Positions 8,606 through 16,632 of a DNA stretch of 64,000 bases are shown piece after piece. The notes below the pieces were generated by a model. It made no database searches, was not told the origin of the DNA, and saw only the letters and a list, made by a program, of their open reading frames with translations. Position numbers and translations under genes: made by a program. Position 1 is the first letter of the stretch. Each line of letters begins with the position of its first letter. This DNA is from Methanosarcinales archaeon Methan_01 (GTDB lineage: Archaea > Halobacteriota > Methanosarcinia > Methanotrichales > Methanotrichaceae): NCBI GenBank assembly GCA_001602645.1, contig LUYE01000006.1:27142-91141 (forward strand). The letters are read 5' to 3'.

Positions 8606-10942
8606 ATGAAACGGGAACCAAAATATATATTGCTCATGTTATTGCTGGCGTCTGTTTTGTTCATCCCGGCCTCGTCGGCCGAGGGCGAGGCGAGCGGATC
8701 TATCATGAAGATCGCATCATCTACCAGCGTCTCTCCAGGAGACCCGCTATATTACGCCATATTTTACAGGAACGCCGGCGAGGTCGATCTGACTGAGGCT
8801 GTAATAACCGAGAAGTATCCCGAGGGAGTTGAATTCATCCGTGCAAAACCCGCGCCGGACGAGGGCTCCGACAATAAGTGGACCATAGGAGATCTGCCGG
8901 TGGGAGGACATGGAATGATCGTATTAGCGGTGCAAGTTACTGAGTCGCAGGATCTCGAATTCACCGAAGAAGGGCGAGTCGTCGGAGAGGGGTTTGTGAG
9001 CGTCAGAGATAGCCTATCCACGAGCCCTGGTGGTCATAACCTGAAAAACGTGGCAACGATCGACTCCAATGAGACGGGCCCCGTAAACTCCACAGTTTCA
9101 GTTGCCATCAGCAATACAAAGCTAGATATCCGGGAGCACGGCAGCGGCACCTACGAAAGCGATGAGAAGCTGAAGCTCAGGACGGAAAACACGTCGATAT
9201 CGATGGAGAAAGATGCGTCTTCAAAATACACATCGACCTCTCTCCACCTTTACAACAACAGAACGGTGAACTATTCTTCGAAATGGACCCAGATTGCCAG
9301 CACCGAAAACTGGGCGACCGGAGCCTCGATGAGCGAATCGTACAGATATGCGACATCGATAGACCGAAAGTCCATGATGTTCCTTGACGAAAAAGAGTCG
9401 GTGATGAATATAGAATCAGTGTTCAACGGGACCGGTTACATCGGTTTTTTGAAGATGCCTTCCAGTACTTCGACGTCTTCCGATGGACCTGCCCCTTCAC
9501 AGCTTCCAACGCCTCAGACCCTGCCGCTCTTCGAGTCCCACGAGGACTACTTCGGAAGTTTCAATATACTGCAGATGGTCGACGAGTACGGATCTAGCAT
9601 CGCCTCCGATAAGTACGCTTCAGGGACAGGCCTCGTCGTCGTCGATAAGCGCGTCAAGGATAATCAGAGCAGCTACGAATCCGGCACGGGAACCTACGAT
9701 TCAGAAGAGCTGATCAGAACCTATACCAACTACATCGCAAAAGACATAAGCCTCGTATACGCGCCGATGAACCAGAGCCTCACCAACGACGTCTCGATCG
9801 AGTCCTCGATGAGATGGAAGGAGGGCATGTACTCCCGAATCCCAGGCAGAAGCTACATCGGTGAGGAGTACACTGGGGTCATCGAGCTCGATAAATCCGC
9901 GGTGGCAGCAGGGCTAAACAATACTGAGACCATCGCCAACTTCTCGGGCCGGGCCAGGTACAGGGCAATTCTCGAAGACATCCTCGACTTCGACGAGCAC
10001 TACGAGGGCAACCACTCGATCGAGAGAAGAATAAACCTATACTCGTCGGCTCCAAAGTACGACCTGCCCCATTTGAACGTCACCACGACCTTAGGTTGGA
10101 TTTATAAAGAGGACGTCACCACGGCCCTAGGTTGGATCGACGAGGAGACGATCGGGGTAAACGAAACGATCGCCATCTATTCCATCAGTATCGAGAACGA
10201 CGGGAACAGGGCGCTTGCCCCGATCCACGTAAGGGACATCTTCCCACCGGGATCTGTTTTGATTCATCCCGCCTCGGTCAGGCCCACAGAGCTAAATGAT
10301 ACATATGCAAACTGGACGCTGACGCACCTTGCCATAGGGGACGTCGCCACCATAATACTCGGCTTGGACGTGACGGAAGCTCTGCCCGGCGACGCCAGTA
10401 CGCATCATCCAGCCGAGCTAGTGAACAGGGTGGAAGCCTGCGGCGGGTACAACGGCAGCGAACGGGTCTGTGCAACCAACGGCGTCTCAGTTGTTAAGAC
10501 AGCCCAACTCGATCCCCAGAACGGAAGCATCGTCTGGTACAAAATCTACGTCAACAACGATGCCAACACCGATAGAACTGCCACGGTGACCGACCAGTTG
10601 CCGAAAGGCATGAAGCTTCTTGACTCCACATTCACTGTCGCATCTAACGAGAACGGCACTATCACCTGGAACTTAGAGGATATCGAACCGTTCGATACGG
10701 TGACGATAACTTACAGTGTCGAGGCGCTCCACGCGGGAAGGTTCGTAAACTCCGTCAGGGTAGACCCGAAGTATTCTGATGGGACGGCAGAGCACCCGGT
10801 GTACGCCAGCGCCATTATCGACGTTGAGCAGATCGATAAAGGGTGGAACGGCTCAATGTGGAGGCCTCCGAACTGGGACTTCGAGTACGTCGGATACTCC
10901 GCAGAGACGACCTGCGACGAGATCTGCGCAATGAGCCAGTGA
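8606..10942 (+). CDS. Large secreted surface protein with DUF11 repeats
   Basis: 778 residues from the ATG at 8606 (an in-frame ATG at 8549 would add 19 residues before the signal peptide). The signal peptide is KREPKYILLMLLLASVLFIP followed by a SSAEG cleavage region. One DUF11-type beta domain follows the signal (about residues 20-100) and two more lie near the C-terminus (about 515-595 and 620-700), with the characteristic YxIxxxNxG and LPxGxxxL patterns. The central 400 residues contain two copies of a GSGTY-starting module shared with other secreted proteins in this window. Many NxS/T sites suggest glycosylation. No C-terminal membrane anchor is seen. Likely a cell-surface or sheath-associated protein. 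Confidence 0.85.
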   Translation: MKREPKYILLMLLLASVLFIPASSAEGEASGSIMKIASSTSVSPGDPLYYAIFYRNAGEVDLTEAVITEKYPEGVEFIRAKPAPDEGSDNKWTIGDLPVGGHGMIVLAVQVTESQDLEFTEEGRVVGEGFVSVRDSLSTSPGGHNLKNVATIDSNETGPVNSTVSVAISNTKLDIREHGSGTYESDEKLKLRTENTSISMEKDASSKYTSTSLHLYNNRTVNYSSKWTQIASTENWATGASMSESYRYATSIDRKSMMFLDEKESVMNIESVFNGTGYIGFLKMPSSTSTSSDGPAPSQLPTPQTLPLFESHEDYFGSFNILQMVDEYGSSIASDKYASGTGLVVVDKRVKDNQSSYESGTGTYDSEELIRTYTNYIAKDISLVYAPMNQSLTNDVSIESSMRWKEGMYSRIPGRSYIGEEYTGVIELDKSAVAAGLNNTETIANFSGRARYRAILEDILDFDEHYEGNHSIERRINLYSSAPKYDLPHLNVTTTLGWIYKEDVTTALGWIDEETIGVNETIAIYSISIENDGNRALAPIHVRDIFPPGSVLIHPASVRPTELNDTYANWTLTHLAIGDVATIILGLDVTEALPGDASTHHPAELVNRVEACGGYNGSERVCATNGVSVVKTAQLDPQNGSIVWYKIYVNNDANTDRTATVTDQLPKGMKLLDSTFTVASNENGTITWNLEDIEPFDTVTITYSVEALHAGRFVNSVRVDPKYSDGTAEHPVYASAIIDVEQIDKGWNGSMWRPPNWDFEYVGYSAETTCDEICAMSQ

Positions 10943-10951
10943 AACGTTAAT

Positions 10952-10976
10952 GTGCGGAAGATCTGTTCTTCCGCAC
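10952..10976 (+). terminator. Hairpin between convergent genes
   Basis: Perfect 10-base-pair stem GTGCGGAAGA/TCTTCCGCAC with loop TCTGT, 9 bases after the stop of the surface protein. It lies between convergent genes and could end transcription from the left; no T run follows on the plus strand. Confidence 0.65.
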
Positions 10977-11011
10977 CAGACGTTATCAAGTACGCCGCGC
11001 ATCCAATTCGA

Positions 11012-11473
11012 CTATACATCCGATAAAATATACTTTTCCTGAATCTTCCGGTCTTCGGCCTCATCGTTCCAGACGAGGGAGCTGACATGCCACGAGTCAT
11101 CAACCTTTATGAACTGGATGCTGTTGATTCCGACGGTTAGAGGCTCGGGATCTTCGGGGTCGAACCTCGCCTCGTAGGTGCTGAACCGATGGGCGATCTT
11201 CCCGAAGATCTCAGTCCTTTCGGCAACCTCCCTCTCGCTGAAGGATTTCAGGCTCCCGGCCGAGACCTGATAGCCGACGGCATCCACGAACTGATCGATG
11301 GTGAAGATCAGCGGGTCGTCGTTGTTGTTGATCAAGATCCCCTCCTTGATGAAGAGGCTCTTCAGCCTCGCCAGGTCCGGCTTCTCTCCCTGCCGGAAGG
11401 AGATGCACGAATATAGCGAATTCGTCAGCTCTTCGATCTTCATCTGGTCCTGGCCGCTCTCCTCAAAATCCAA
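11012..11473 (-). CDS. SnoaL/NTF2-like protein
   Basis: Up to 153 residues; a start at the eleventh residue (MKIEELTNSLYSCI) is equally plausible. The pattern fits the NTF2-like cone fold: an N-terminal helix, LKSLFIKEGILINNNDD (a typical turn into the sheet), a central helix starting DQFVDAVGY, and C-terminal strands GINSIQFIKVDDSWHVSSLVW. NTF2-like domains serve as small-molecule pockets or catalytic folds; no catalytic residues can be assigned. It is a single gene facing the surface-protein gene, with no cotranscribed partner. Cytosolic, no signal peptide. Confidence 0.7.
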   Translation of the reverse strand: MDFEESGQDQMKIEELTNSLYSCISFRQGEKPDLARLKSLFIKEGILINNNDDPLIFTIDQFVDAVGYQVSAGSLKSFSEREVAERTEIFGKIAHRFSTYEARFDPEDPEPLTVGINSIQFIKVDDSWHVSSLVWNDEAEDRKIQEKYILSDV

Positions 11474-11645
11474 GTTCTGTCACCTCCAGTCCAGATGTCA
11501 ATAGAACGAGATCAGATTTGAGTATTCCGATCGGCATGTCAGCCGTCGCCGTGATCTCAGTTAAGAATCGTTGGAAAATAGAGAAGAATGGCCTCAAGAG
11601 ATTGGGGACTGGATTTCTGCCCCCTTTCAAGCTCAAGAGGTCGAC

Positions 11646-12005
11646 CTAGTGTCGGTGCTCTTTGCAGGCGTTCTCGTCGGAGGCCTCTTCGAGGTACCCC
11701 TCCTTCCAGTCGGCTATGGCGTCCCTGACGGTCCCGGTCGCCCCGACGAAGACCTCGATCCCGTACCCCTCGAACATCTTCACCGCCTTGGGGCCGAGCC
11801 CCCCCGCCAGCATGACGTGGGCGCCCCTGGCAGAGATCAGCTCCGGGGGGAGGCCGGTCCCTCCCATGTGCTCGCTCGTATTTCGGATCACCTCGACGTC
11901 CTCGGAGTCGATGTCGACTATCGTGAAGGTCTCAGCCCTCCCGAAGTGGGCGCAGATCAGCTCGTCGAGCCCTTTATCCCCCATGGTTGGAACTGCAACT
12001 TTCAT
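11646..12005 (-). CDS. NifX/NafY-fold dinitrogenase cofactor-like protein
   Basis: 119 residues of the dinitrogenase iron-molybdenum cofactor biosynthesis family (MTH1175-like). Diagnostic parts are MKVAVPT at the start, HFGRAETFTIVDID near residue 20, and a glycine-rich GLGPKAVKMFEGYGIEVF segment. The C-terminus ends in a Cys/His-containing tail, NACKEHRH, which could bind metal. The protein probably binds or carries a metal cluster; methanogens have several copies that are not linked to nitrogenase. It starts 6 bases after the stop of a paralogue (12012-12446), so the two form an operon on the minus strand. Confidence 0.88.
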   Translation of the reverse strand: MKVAVPTMGDKGLDELICAHFGRAETFTIVDIDSEDVEVIRNTSEHMGGTGLPPELISARGAHVMLAGGLGPKAVKMFEGYGIEVFVGATGTVRDAIADWKEGYLEEASDENACKEHRH

Positions 12006-12011
12006 ATCAGA

Positions 12012-12446
12012 TCACCGGTTCTGACCGCCCTGTCCTCTCCCGCCACCTCGACCACCACGGCCGCCACCGCGCCCCATGCCGCCGCCCATGCCCGAGTGAG
12101 GCTGGACCGAGGCGGAGGAGGTCTCCGGTAGCTCTCCGTTCTTGAACCTCTCCAACGCCTCGCGAACGCTCCCGCCGGAGGCGAGGTAGACCTTCACCCC
12201 TGCGGCCTTCAGGGTCTCGGCGGCGTTGGGACCGATGTTGCCTGTTATAAGAGCAGCAGCACCTGCGTTGGCGATCGTCTGGGCCGCCTGGATTCCGGCG
12301 CCGCTGGCGGCGCTGGCGCTGGAGTTGGATATCGACTCCGCCAACATCGAATCAATGTCCACTATCACGAAGTAGGCGCACCTTCCAAAACGAGGGTCCA
12401 TCGGGGCCTCGACGCCCGGACCGGTTGCAGTAACACAAACTTTCAT
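12012..12446 (-). CDS. NifX-like protein with Gly/Arg-rich tail
   Basis: 144 residues. The first 105 residues are a dinitrogenase iron-molybdenum cofactor domain with DPRFGRCAYFVIVDID and GNIGPNAAETLKAAGVKVY. The last 35 residues are a low-complexity tail of GGGMGRGGGRGGRGGG type with a few Met and Gln, a feature seen in several methanogen homologues. The tail may bind RNA or a metal; this is inference. It is the first gene of a two-gene operon with a paralogue. The ATG lies 25 bases downstream of an A+T-rich stretch (TATAGATATTTCC on the plus strand) that could hold the promoter. Confidence 0.85.
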   Translation of the reverse strand: MKVCVTATGPGVEAPMDPRFGRCAYFVIVDIDSMLAESISNSSASAASGAGIQAAQTIANAGAAALITGNIGPNAAETLKAAGVKVYLASGGSVREALERFKNGELPETSSASVQPHSGMGGGMGRGGGRGGRGGGRGQGGQNR

Positions 12447-12684
12447 CTCAAGACTTCCTTATAGATATTTCCCGATATTCTCATCCCATCCGACGATTCC
12501 AACAGAAATCGCAGATCGTATTGTTATCACTCCTGGACCCCGGATATATGTTACCATCTATTTCAAGGTTGCGCGGATTTTGTCCAAATATGGTGGGGAT
12601 AGATTTACATAAATGATGAGATCGATTTCAGCCGCCGGACCGCATCGTCCTGCCCATCGAGGGGTCCGCCGCCCCGATGGCCCT

Positions 12685-14079
12685 TCATCTCTCCAGGTCG
12701 GGAGCCTCCGGCCGTCGCCATCCCGCCATGCTCGCGAATATCCCCAAGAAGGAGAGGGCTGCGAAGGCTAGGAGGGCGGCCCGGCCGCTCCGGATGAAGA
12801 GGTCGATGCTCTCGGGGGCGATCGGCACCCTCCCCATGTAAAGGGAGAGGGCGAGAGCGACAATCCCCATGCTCAGCATGTGGCCGGAGAGCCTCATCGT
12901 CCCCAGGGTCGATGAGGCTACGCCGTAAAACCGAGGCGGAACGGAGCTCATGACGGCGTTGGTGTTGGGGGAGGAGAAGAGGCCGACGCCTAGGCCCAGG
13001 ATCACGAGGCTTCCGATCACCGAACCAGCCGAGGTCCCACGACCAAGGTCGAGGAGGGTGAGGAGGCTTGCGGTCGTCAGCCCCATCCCCAGGCCCGCCA
13101 GGATCGCCGGGCTCATCCGATCGCTGAGCCAGCCCGAGAGGAGGGCGACGAAGATCATCAGCAAGGGCTGGGATATCAGAACCAGCCCCGCCTCCTGGGC
13201 CGAGAAGCCCTGGACATACTGGAGGTGGAGGCTGAGGAGGAAACCCACCCCGAAGGTGGCGGTGTAGTTGATCAGGGCGGCGAGGTTTGAGAGGGCGAAG
13301 GGCCTGTTCTCCCGAAAGAGGCTCATCTCCAACAGGGGACTCTCGGACCTCGACTCCCAGAGAACGAAGGCGGCGATGCCGGCGAGGCCCAGGAGGGTCA
13401 GCCCCAGGCCGAAGGCCTCCGGCAGCCTCGAGAAACCGTAGATCGTAGCCACCAGGCCGAGGATGTAGAGGGCCGAACCGGAGAGGTCGAACCTCTCGCC
13501 CCGGGCATCAGCCCACTCCCCTTTGAGCCGCCAGGCGACCACCCCGATCACCATCAAGCCGACGGGCAAGTTAGAGAGAAAGACCGACCTCCAGCCGAAG
13601 TGGTGGGTTAAAAAGCCGCCCAGGGACGGCCCCAGGGTGAGGCCGAGGTAGACGGCGGCGACGCTCGCCCCCAGAGCTTTGCCCCGCTCCCGGGCGGGGA
13701 AGGCGGAGGTGAGGATGGCGGTCCCGGTCCCGAAGATCATCGCCCCGCCCATCCCTTGCGTGAACCGGAAGGCGATCAGCATCGGGGCAGAGGTCGCGAG
13801 GGCGCATAGGAGAGCCGATCCGGTATAGGTGACGACACCGCAGGTGAAGACCCTCTTTCGGCCGTGGATGTCCCCGAGGCGGCCGAAGGGGACGAGGAAG
13901 ATCGCTGCCGAGAGGACCGCCGATGTCGCCACCCAGCTGAGGGTGACCGCGTCGAGGGCGAACTCCTCTCCAATCGCCGGGAGGGCTATGTTCACCGAGG
14001 AGCCCATGAAGGGGGTGAGAAAGGAGCTGGCCGCCGCCGCTGCCAGGGCCGCCATCTTCTGCGAATGGTCTTCCGTCAT
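12685..14079 (-). CDS. MFS multidrug exporter, DHA2 (EmrB/QacA) type
   Basis: 464-residue membrane protein with about 14 predicted helices, the size and shape of drug:proton antiporter family 2. Motif A is GRLGDIHGRKRV near residue 67, between helices 2 and 3; motif C is LTLGPSLGGFLTHHFGWRSV near residue 150. The start is an ATG giving the short cytosolic MTEDHSQKM. It probably exports a drug-like or amphipathic compound; the substrate cannot be told. It is monocistronic, with its 5' end toward the HEAT-repeat relic at 14.3 kb. Confidence 0.9.
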   Translation of the reverse strand: MTEDHSQKMAALAAAAASSFLTPFMGSSVNIALPAIGEEFALDAVTLSWVATSAVLSAAIFLVPFGRLGDIHGRKRVFTCGVVTYTGSALLCALATSAPMLIAFRFTQGMGGAMIFGTGTAILTSAFPARERGKALGASVAAVYLGLTLGPSLGGFLTHHFGWRSVFLSNLPVGLMVIGVVAWRLKGEWADARGERFDLSGSALYILGLVATIYGFSRLPEAFGLGLTLLGLAGIAAFVLWESRSESPLLEMSLFRENRPFALSNLAALINYTATFGVGFLLSLHLQYVQGFSAQEAGLVLISQPLLMIFVALLSGWLSDRMSPAILAGLGMGLTTASLLTLLDLGRGTSAGSVIGSLVILGLGVGLFSSPNTNAVMSSVPPRFYGVASSTLGTMRLSGHMLSMGIVALALSLYMGRVPIAPESIDLFIRSGRAALLAFAALSFLGIFASMAGWRRPEAPDLER

Positions 14080-14274
14080 TCCGCGGCTGGGTATGGGAGA
14101 GGGGGAGTTAAGAGTTTGGAGGCTGAAAGGACTCGAGAGGCGCTAGCGGAGATGGCTGGAATGGGGCCTGAGGCGCGCCTCAACCCTATCCGGATAACCC
14201 GAAGCCTTTTGGGCGGAGGTCGAGACCCCCTCGCGCCCTGGTGCCGGTCCAGTCTCCGTCCCAATTCGCCTGAG

Positions 14275-14376
14275 ATCGGCGACCCCAGGGCCGTCGATCC
14301 TCTGATCGAGGCCCTCGGGGACGATTACTCGGATGTCCGAGCAGCGGCGGCAGAGGCTCTCGATAAGCTGGGGTGA
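14275..14376 (+). pseudogene. HEAT-repeat (PBS lyase type) gene relic
   Basis: One open stretch encodes a single clear HEAT-like repeat, GDPRAVDPLIEALGDDYSDV followed by RAAAAEALDKLG and a stop. Nothing recognisable precedes it in the same frame and no start codon or signal fits. HEAT proteins of this type normally contain many such units, so this is the last repeat of a lost gene. The remaining part of 14080-14544 holds no other coding sequence that I can see except the promoter of the next gene. Confidence 0.7.
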
Positions 14377-14474
14377 TAGGCTTGAGCCTCAGCTTCAATC
14401 TTTTCTCATACAGAGTCGCTTATTACCATAGATCGGCAGCCGCCCACTTCCCCGAAAAATAGATCAAAACCAAG

Positions 14475-14486
14475 CTATTTATATCC
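14475..14486 (+). promoter_or_regulatory. TATA box for the 50-residue-repeat gene
   Basis: CTATTTATATCC about 60 bases before the ATG at 14545. The start is preceded by GAGGTGGGATAA, a strong ribosome binding site. Confidence 0.6.
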
Positions 14487-14544
14487 AGACATCATATTTT
14501 ATTTCAATTGGGATGAATAACGATGAGGATTTGAGGTGGGATAA

Positions 14545-15501
14545 ATGAGACGGATGATGCTCGCAATGGTCTGCATGATCTCGGCATTCTTCCTAAACGG
14601 TGCCCTTGGGCAGTCGGACCTCCTCTTCTACGATCCGACCGCCGGCGAGGGCGAGTTCTATTCGGTGGACGGGAGCGGCAACATCGGATTCTTGAGTGGA
14701 AGTGATGGCTGGCGGAGGACGTGGTCGATGATCGTTCCTGGAAACTTCAACGGCGACGGCCGCACCGACCTCCTCTTCTACGATCCGACCGCCGGCGAGG
14801 GCGAGATCTATTCGACGGAAGGGAGCGGCAACATCGGATTCTTGAGTGGGAGTGACGGCTGGCGAAGAACCTGGTCGATGATCGTTCCGGGCAACTTCAA
14901 CGGAGATGACTACACCGATCTCCTCTTCTATGATCCGACCGCCGGCGAGGGCGAGTTCTATACGACGGATGGGAGCGGCAACATCGGATTCTTAAGTGGC
15001 AGTGATGGCTGGCGGAGAACCTGGTCGATGATCGTTCCGGGCAACTTCAATGGCGACGGCTACACCGATCTCCTCTTCTATGATCCGACGGCTGGAGAGG
15101 GCGAGTTCTACTCGACAGACGGGAGCGGAAACGTCAGGCTCATGAAGGCGAGTGACGGTTGGAGGAGGACATGGTCGATCATCGTTCCAGGAGACTTCAA
15201 CGGCGACGGCCGCACCGATCTCCTCTTCTACGACCCGACGGCTGGGGAGGGCGAGTTCTACTCGACAGACGGGAGCGGGAACGTCAGGCTCATGAGGGCG
15301 AGCGACGGATGGAGGAGGACATGGTCGATCATCGTCCCTGGAGACTTCAACGGTGACGACCGCACCGACCTCCTATTCTACGATCCAGCCGCTGGCCAAG
15401 GCGAGTTCTACGCCACCGAGGGAACAGGAAACGTCAGGCTCATGAAGGCGAGCGACGGATGGAGGAGGACATGGTCGATCATCGAGGCGGGGAACTTCTA
15501 G
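14545..15501 (+). CDS. Secreted six-repeat FG-GAP/VCBS-like protein
   Basis: 318 residues: a signal peptide (RRMMLAMVCMISAFFLNGAL) then almost nothing but six tandem 50-residue repeats. Each unit begins DLLFYDPTAGEGEFY, contains SDGWRRTWS and ends in a calcium-site-like turn of the form FNGDGxTD, as in FG-GAP and dockerin-type loops. Units 1-3 carry GNIGFLSGS; units 4-6 carry GNVRLMKAS or similar, so the array grew by two block expansions. The DNA repeats are very similar. The arrangement suggests a beta-propeller or solenoid domain that is secreted and binds calcium; ligand unknown. A GC hairpin ends the transcript. Confidence 0.85.
   Translation: MRRMMLAMVCMISAFFLNGALGQSDLLFYDPTAGEGEFYSVDGSGNIGFLSGSDGWRRTWSMIVPGNFNGDGRTDLLFYDPTAGEGEIYSTEGSGNIGFLSGSDGWRRTWSMIVPGNFNGDDYTDLLFYDPTAGEGEFYTTDGSGNIGFLSGSDGWRRTWSMIVPGNFNGDGYTDLLFYDPTAGEGEFYSTDGSGNVRLMKASDGWRRTWSIIVPGDFNGDGRTDLLFYDPTAGEGEFYSTDGSGNVRLMRASDGWRRTWSIIVPGDFNGDDRTDLLFYDPAAGQGEFYATEGTGNVRLMKASDGWRRTWSIIEAGNF
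14617..15501 (+). repeat. Six tandem 150-bp coding repeats
   Basis: The sequence GACCTCCTCTTCTACGATCC or a close variant recurs at 14617, 14767, 14917, 15067, 15217 and 15367, an exact 150-base period with no frame change. Near identity of neighbouring units implies recent duplication or gene conversion, so copy number may vary between strains. Confidence 0.9.
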
Positions 15502-15515
15502 CTTGCGTCGCGAAT

Positions 15516-15545
15516 TGCGGGGGAGTACCCCCGCATCTCTTTTGC
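15516..15545 (+). terminator. Hairpin terminator after the repeat gene
   Basis: Eight-base-pair stem TGCGGGGG/CCCCCGCA with loop AGTA at 15516-15535, followed by TCTCTTTTGC. It lies 15 bases past the stop. A similar stem occurs at 25792. Confidence 0.75.
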
Positions 15546-15830
15546 TCCGCTCAGTATATGCCATCGATTCAGTTTGGATCTCACAGATAATTCGGAGAGC
15601 TCCAGGTCGCCAGAATGTGCTCATAAAAGACTCTGGCTAAGGCAGCGAGATAGTATTTAGTATTAGTAACTGCCTCTTGCGGCTAAAGAAGAGATGAATT
15701 GGCAGGCATATTTCTGTAGGATTCCCGAGCCGAGGTACTGATGGCCAGAAGAGGCATAGATGGGTTTAGAAAGGAGATGAAACTTCAGAGATTCTATTAT
15801 AGGGTTTACTGGAAGACTGGTGTGATCTGG

Positions 15831-16511
15831 ATGAGAACAATTATAATTTTGGCATTGATGATCTCGGCAACTCTAGCGACCCCGATAAGTGGCGAAAAGA
15901 CCCCAGAGGAATGGCTAGAAAGCGGCGTTGATCTCGGAGAACGAGGCGAGTATCGCGAGGCTATTCTGGCTTTCGATGAAGCTATTGAACTCAATCCTGA
16001 GGATCCAGCAGCCAGGATAGGCAAAGGACTTGCTCTCTATCATCAGAATGAATATGAAGACGCCATCACGTGTTTAGACGAGGCGATCAGGCTTAACCCT
16101 GAGCTTAGTATGGCTTGGATAGTTAAAGGACTTGCTCTCTATGACCTGGGCAAATACAACGATTCCCTTGATTGTTCTGACGAAGCCATTAGCCTCGATC
16201 CGCAAAACGTTCTGGCTTGGAACAACAGAGGTATAGCGCTCTCCAAACTTAGCAAGTGTGAAGAGGCCATTCAGGCTTACGATGAGGCCATCCGGATTGA
16301 TCCTGAGTATCAAACAGCCTGGAACAACAAGGGCGTCGCTCTTAGTAAACTAGAGATGTATGAAGAGGCCATTCAGGCTTACGATGAGGCTATCCGGATT
16401 GATCCTGAGTATCAAACAGCCTGGAACAACAAAGCCATAGTTCTCCAAGCGCTTGGCAGAGCCTCCGAGACAAATCAATCCTCCGCAGAAGCTGAGGAGA
16501 TGCGGTCATAA
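15831..16511 (+). CDS. Exported TPR-repeat protein
   Basis: 226 residues from the ATG at 15831, chosen because a hydrophobic signal (RTIIILALMISATLATPISG) begins there; an upstream ATG at 15741 would add 30 residues. After the signal come about five tetratricopeptide repeats of 34 residues, each with the YxEAIxxxDEAIxLxP pattern; the last two are nearly identical (EEAIQAYDEAIRIDPEYQTA twice), showing recent duplication. TPRs mediate protein binding; on the outer face this might organise surface or secretion complexes. The A+T content is higher than in the neighbouring genes. The 329 bases before it hold the upstream terminator and A+T-rich promoter-like DNA but no other gene. Confidence 0.85.
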   Translation: MRTIIILALMISATLATPISGEKTPEEWLESGVDLGERGEYREAILAFDEAIELNPEDPAARIGKGLALYHQNEYEDAITCLDEAIRLNPELSMAWIVKGLALYDLGKYNDSLDCSDEAISLDPQNVLAWNNRGIALSKLSKCEEAIQAYDEAIRIDPEYQTAWNNKGVALSKLEMYEEAIQAYDEAIRIDPEYQTAWNNKAIVLQALGRASETNQSSAEAEEMRS

Positions 16512-16632
16512 AAATTGCCGGGGTCAGGGATATAAAGGCGCCCAACTGGAGACGGAGAGATGCTTGTCATCTGTCGATCCAACCCAACATACGCCAATAT
16601 CATTATATCATAATTAAATAAAAGATTGCCGA

